From contig CAMFKK010000077.1 in NCBI GenBank assembly GCA_945957225.1, positions 1 to 8,639 on the forward strand: 8,639 bases of DNA. The letters are read 5' to 3'. Origin of the DNA: an uncultured Sphingobacteriia bacterium. Its GTDB lineage: Bacteria; Bacteroidota; Bacteroidia; Chitinophagales; Chitinophagaceae. Each line of letters opens with the position of its first letter. Position 1 is the stretch's first letter. Made by a program: the position numbers and the translations under genes. Shown here piece after piece: positions 6,532-8,639 of this stretch. The notes beneath the pieces are model-generated. The model searched no databases and was not told the origin of the DNA. It saw nothing but the letters and a program-made list of their open reading frames with translations.

Positions 6532-8310
6532 ATGGCAATTGCTGAATTGGTGATGCCCAAATTGGGCGAAAGTATCATGGAAGCCACCATTTTGAAATGG
6601 CATAAACAGGTGGGTGATTTTGTGAAGCATGATGAGACCGTTTTGGACATTGCCACTGATAAAGTGGACAGTGAAGTTCCCTCTACGGAACAAGGAATCC
6701 TGTTAGAAATTTTATTCAATGTGAACGATGTGGTGCCCATTGGCACTGTGATTGCTCGTATTCAAACCAGCGTAGAAGCTACAGCCCCCGCAGCTCCTAC
6801 TCCAGTTATTGCTCCCATTGTTGCCCCTGAACCAGTTGCTGTTCCAGAACCAATTGTTTATCAAGCTCCTGTTGAACCAGCACCTGTTGCAGCTTATGTT
6901 GCACCTGTACCTGAGCCACAGGTTCCTTATACACCATCTGCTTACGAATTACCCGATAAGCCCATTGGTAACCGTTTTTATTCTCCCCTGGTATTGAATA
7001 TTGCTAATAGCGAAGGCATTAGCTTGAGTGAACTAGAAAGAATTCCTGGAACTGGTAATGAAGGCAGGGTTTCTAAAAAAGACGTTTTGCAATATGTGGC
7101 AGATAAGAAAGCAGGAAAGATTCCTGTATATCAACCTGCTCCTGTTTATCAAGCGCCTCCTCCAGTTTACCAACAACCCGTTGCACCAGTGGCTGCTGCT
7201 CCAGTTTATCAAGAACCCGCAGCACCTGCACCAGTTTATCAAGAACCAGTGGCTCCCGCTCCAGCGGTAGTGGCTCCTGTAGAAACCATCGCGCCAGCAG
7301 CACCTGTGGCTCCAGTTGCACCTGTAGTTCCTGAACCAGCAACAGTAGCACAAGCTTATAAAGCGCCAACGGTTCCTCAACAAATTACTATTCCAGAACC
7401 AGTTGCAGCAGCAGCTCCTGTTGCAACCGCCCCTGTAGCACCTGCAGCACCTGCGGCACCTGTTTATACTGAACCAACACCAGTGGCTGCTCCTATTTCT
7501 GTTGCGGCGCCTGTATCTACTGTGCCTTTGTCTGCACCAGTTGCTAGTTCGGGTAAATTCTCAAACCCTGCTTCAGTAACCTTAAGCGGTGCTACCGAAA
7601 TTCAGGAAATGGATAGGATGCGCAAGCTGATTGCCAAGCATATGGTAGACAGCAAGCATACCAGCCCACACGTTACCAGTTTCACAGAAGCCGATGTGAC
7701 CAATATGGTGAACTGGCGTTCAAAAGTGAAGGACGAGTTTGAAAAACGCGAGGGTACCAAGCTAACATTCACACCCATGTTTGTGGAATGTATTGCAGAA
7801 GTGATTAAAAAATTCCCGCTGGTGAACTGCTCTATTGAAGGAGAAAATGTGATCCTACGCAAGGATATCAATATTGGTATGGCTACGGCCCTACCATCGG
7901 GCAACTTGATTGTTCCTGTCATTAAAGGGGCTGACCAACTCAATATTGTTGGTTTGAGTAAGGCGGTAAATGGCTTGGCCGATGCGGCTAGAAATGCAAG
8001 ACTTAAACCAGAAGACACTCAGGGTGGCACTTTCACACTCACCAATGTGGGTACTTTTGGATCACTGATGGGTACACCAATCATTCCTCAACCACAGGTA
8101 GCTATTCTAGCCGTTGGTGCTATTAAGAAAAGACCCATGGTTATGGAAACTCCTGAAGGCGATATCATTGCCATCCGTCACATGATGTATCTCTCTATGA
8201 GTTATGACCATAGAATTGTAGATGGTAGCATTGGTGCTTCTTTCTTAACGGCGGTGGCCAAGGCTTTTGAAAGCTGGGATCCCAACAAACAATGGTTCCA
8301 ATACTTATAG
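6532..8310 (+). CDS. 2-oxo acid dehydrogenase complex E2 subunit (dihydrolipoamide acyltransferase)
   Basis: This 592-residue E2 core subunit transfers an acyl group from E1 through a lipoyl-lysine arm to CoA. Domain order: lipoyl domain, residues 2-78, with the lipoylated lysine in TDKVDSEVP (Lys44); Ala/Pro/Val linker, about 81-140; peripheral-subunit-binding domain for E1/E3, about 145-188 (FYSPLVLNIANSEG, GTGNEGRVSKKDV); a very long second linker, about 196-345; catalytic domain, about 355-588. The active-site motif DHRIVDG is at 559-565, with His560 and Asp564 intact, and SFTEADVTNM (383-392) is typical of the family. The catalytic domain looks most like the Bacteroidota E2 proteins usually assigned to branched-chain or pyruvate-type complexes rather than a SucB, but the substrate is uncertain. 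No E1 or E3 gene is visible. It is 96 bases after cinA, with its own good ribosome binding site, and ends just before a strong terminator, so it may be transcribed separately or by read-through. Confidence 0.93.
   Translation: MAIAELVMPKLGESIMEATILKWHKQVGDFVKHDETVLDIATDKVDSEVPSTEQGILLEILFNVNDVVPIGTVIARIQTSVEATAPAAPTPVIAPIVAPEPVAVPEPIVYQAPVEPAPVAAYVAPVPEPQVPYTPSAYELPDKPIGNRFYSPLVLNIANSEGISLSELERIPGTGNEGRVSKKDVLQYVADKKAGKIPVYQPAPVYQAPPPVYQQPVAPVAAAPVYQEPAAPAPVYQEPVAPAPAVVAPVETIAPAAPVAPVAPVVPEPATVAQAYKAPTVPQQITIPEPVAAAAPVATAPVAPAAPAAPVYTEPTPVAAPISVAAPVSTVPLSAPVASSGKFSNPASVTLSGATEIQEMDRMRKLIAKHMVDSKHTSPHVTSFTEADVTNMVNWRSKVKDEFEKREGTKLTFTPMFVECIAEVIKKFPLVNCSIEGENVILRKDINIGMATALPSGNLIVPVIKGADQLNIVGLSKAVNGLADAARNARLKPEDTQGGTFTLTNVGTFGSLMGTPIIPQPQVAILAVGAIKKRPMVMETPEGDIIAIRHMMYLSMSYDHRIVDGSIGASFLTAVAKAFESWDPNKQWFQYL
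7126..7260 (+). repeat. PVYQxP tandem repeats within the E2 interdomain linker
   Basis: Residues 199-243 of E2 repeat the unit PVYQ followed by A/Q/E and P, spaced by Ala/Pro/Val runs (VYQ at 199, 206, 212, 225 and 235; related VYQ at 110 and VYT at 311). At DNA level two adjacent 30-base units start at 7201 and 7231 and share their first 17 bases (CCAGTTTATCAAGAACC), which points to recent tandem duplication. The segment would be an extended, flexible swinging-arm linker. Confidence 0.75.
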
Positions 8311-8329
8311 ATTACTTACTCCAAATAAT

Positions 8330-8357
8330 AAGGCTGCTCAAAAGGGCAGCCTTTTTT
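8330..8357 (+). terminator. Rho-independent terminator after E2, probably bidirectional
   Basis: AAGGCTGC (8330-8337) pairs perfectly with GCAGCCTT (8346-8353). A further T-G and C-G pair closes an AAAA loop, giving a 10-pair stem. TTTTTT (8352-8357) overlaps the end of the stem and forms the tail. It lies 19 bases past the E2 stop. Read on the minus strand the same stem is followed by TTATTATTT, so it can also end the convergent dehydrogenase gene. Confidence 0.88.
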
Positions 8358-8362
8358 ATTGG

Positions 8363-8639
8363 CTAGTGTGCCGCATAATCTGCCAAATATTGGAAGGGTT
8401 CGGTCAATTGGCCATTTTGTAAAATAGTGGCATTGGCAATAGTGGGGCTGCCTCCATTTCTGATATCGTTGAGCACGTGTTTGATGAGTTGCTCTCCAAA
8501 AAAACGACTAGCGTCTCTAGGTAATTCATTAGGCAAATTACCCACAGCCATTAGGTCTACACTATCGGGCAGATATGGCGCAGTCTTTTCACCGCTGATT
8601 TTATTGACGCCATAAATAGGGTCTTCAATGGTAGCATCG
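8363..8639 (-). CDS. C-terminal fragment of a saccharopine dehydrogenase / lysine-ketoglutarate reductase-like protein (partial, 5' end outside window)
   Basis: Reading from the right edge, the minus frame is open for 91 codons before the TAG at 8365-8363; the ATG at 8551 is internal, since the frame continues upstream to the edge. The visible part starts DATIEDPIYGVNKISGEK and contains VDLMAVGNLPNELPRDASRF, then FGEQLIKHVLNDI, and a tail with ATILQNGQLTEPFQYLADY. The NLP.ELPRDAS..FGE..IKHVL pattern followed by a short ATI..G.LT..F.YL tail resembles the C-terminus of the alanine dehydrogenase/PNT-related lysine-ketoglutarate reductase and saccharopine dehydrogenase group. If so, it is an NAD(P)-dependent cytoplasmic oxidoreductase of amino-acid metabolism. 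The nucleotide-binding part is outside the window, so substrate and exact family remain open. It is convergent with the E2 gene and shares the hairpin terminator between them. Confidence 0.65.
   Translation of the reverse strand, partial: DATIEDPIYGVNKISGEKTAPYLPDSVDLMAVGNLPNELPRDASRFFGEQLIKHVLNDIRNGGSPTIANATILQNGQLTEPFQYLADYAAH

Noticed and set aside
7033..7383. Minus-strand open frames opposite the E2 linker (also 7073-7369)
   Set aside because: They arise because the antisense of Ala/Pro/Val codons rarely contains stops; the composition is Leu/Trp/Arg-rich nonsense and the sense frame is a clear E2.
8427..8615. Plus-strand open frame of 62 codons after the E2 terminator
   Set aside because: It overlaps the minus-strand dehydrogenase C-terminus, which has a recognisable family pattern and an open frame to the window edge.

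Overview
The window looks like a chromosomal, mostly housekeeping stretch from a member of the Bacteroidota, most likely a Chitinophagaceae-type bacterium. The base composition is moderately AT-rich. Two exported proteins have signal peptides ending in Ala-Gln. There is a promoter of the TTTG / TAnnTTTG type. The left end pairs a roughly 1000-residue TPR protein with an outer-membrane beta-barrel protein, an arrangement familiar from this phylum. The family-level taxonomy is an inference from protein flavour; no rRNA gene or other marker is present.

Left half, minus strand (1-4565): a two-gene envelope operon. The upstream gene (1521-4565) encodes a secreted, almost entirely TPR-repeat protein of 1014 residues. 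Only 9 bases later a second gene (starts at 1511, runs off the left edge) encodes an exported protein with a striking Lys/Ser/Thr-rich segment, a short conserved periplasmic segment, and then beta-barrel strands. The short spacing suggests co-expression and perhaps joint action at the outer membrane. The function of this family pair is not known to me.

Centre, plus strand (4669-6435): a divergent promoter region of about 150 bases separates the TPR gene from an acyl-CoA thioesterase of the YbgC/FadM hotdog type (4719-5141). A full-length two-domain CinA protein (5170-6435) follows after 28 bases. These two probably share a transcript.

Right part: after a 96-base gap holding a small perfect inverted repeat and a good ribosome binding site comes the E2 (dihydrolipoamide acyltransferase) subunit of a 2-oxo acid dehydrogenase complex (6532-8310). 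It has one lipoyl domain, one E1/E3-binding domain, a catalytic domain and unusually long Ala/Pro/Val linkers. No E1 or E3 gene is in the window. A strong hairpin terminator (8330-8357), probably working in both directions, separates it from the convergent 3' end of a dehydrogenase gene (8363 to the right edge, minus strand) whose C-terminus resembles the lysine-ketoglutarate reductase / saccharopine dehydrogenase-like group.

I see no mobile element, CRISPR array, RNA gene, toxin-antitoxin or defence system here. The least understood part is the TPR/beta-barrel pair on the left.
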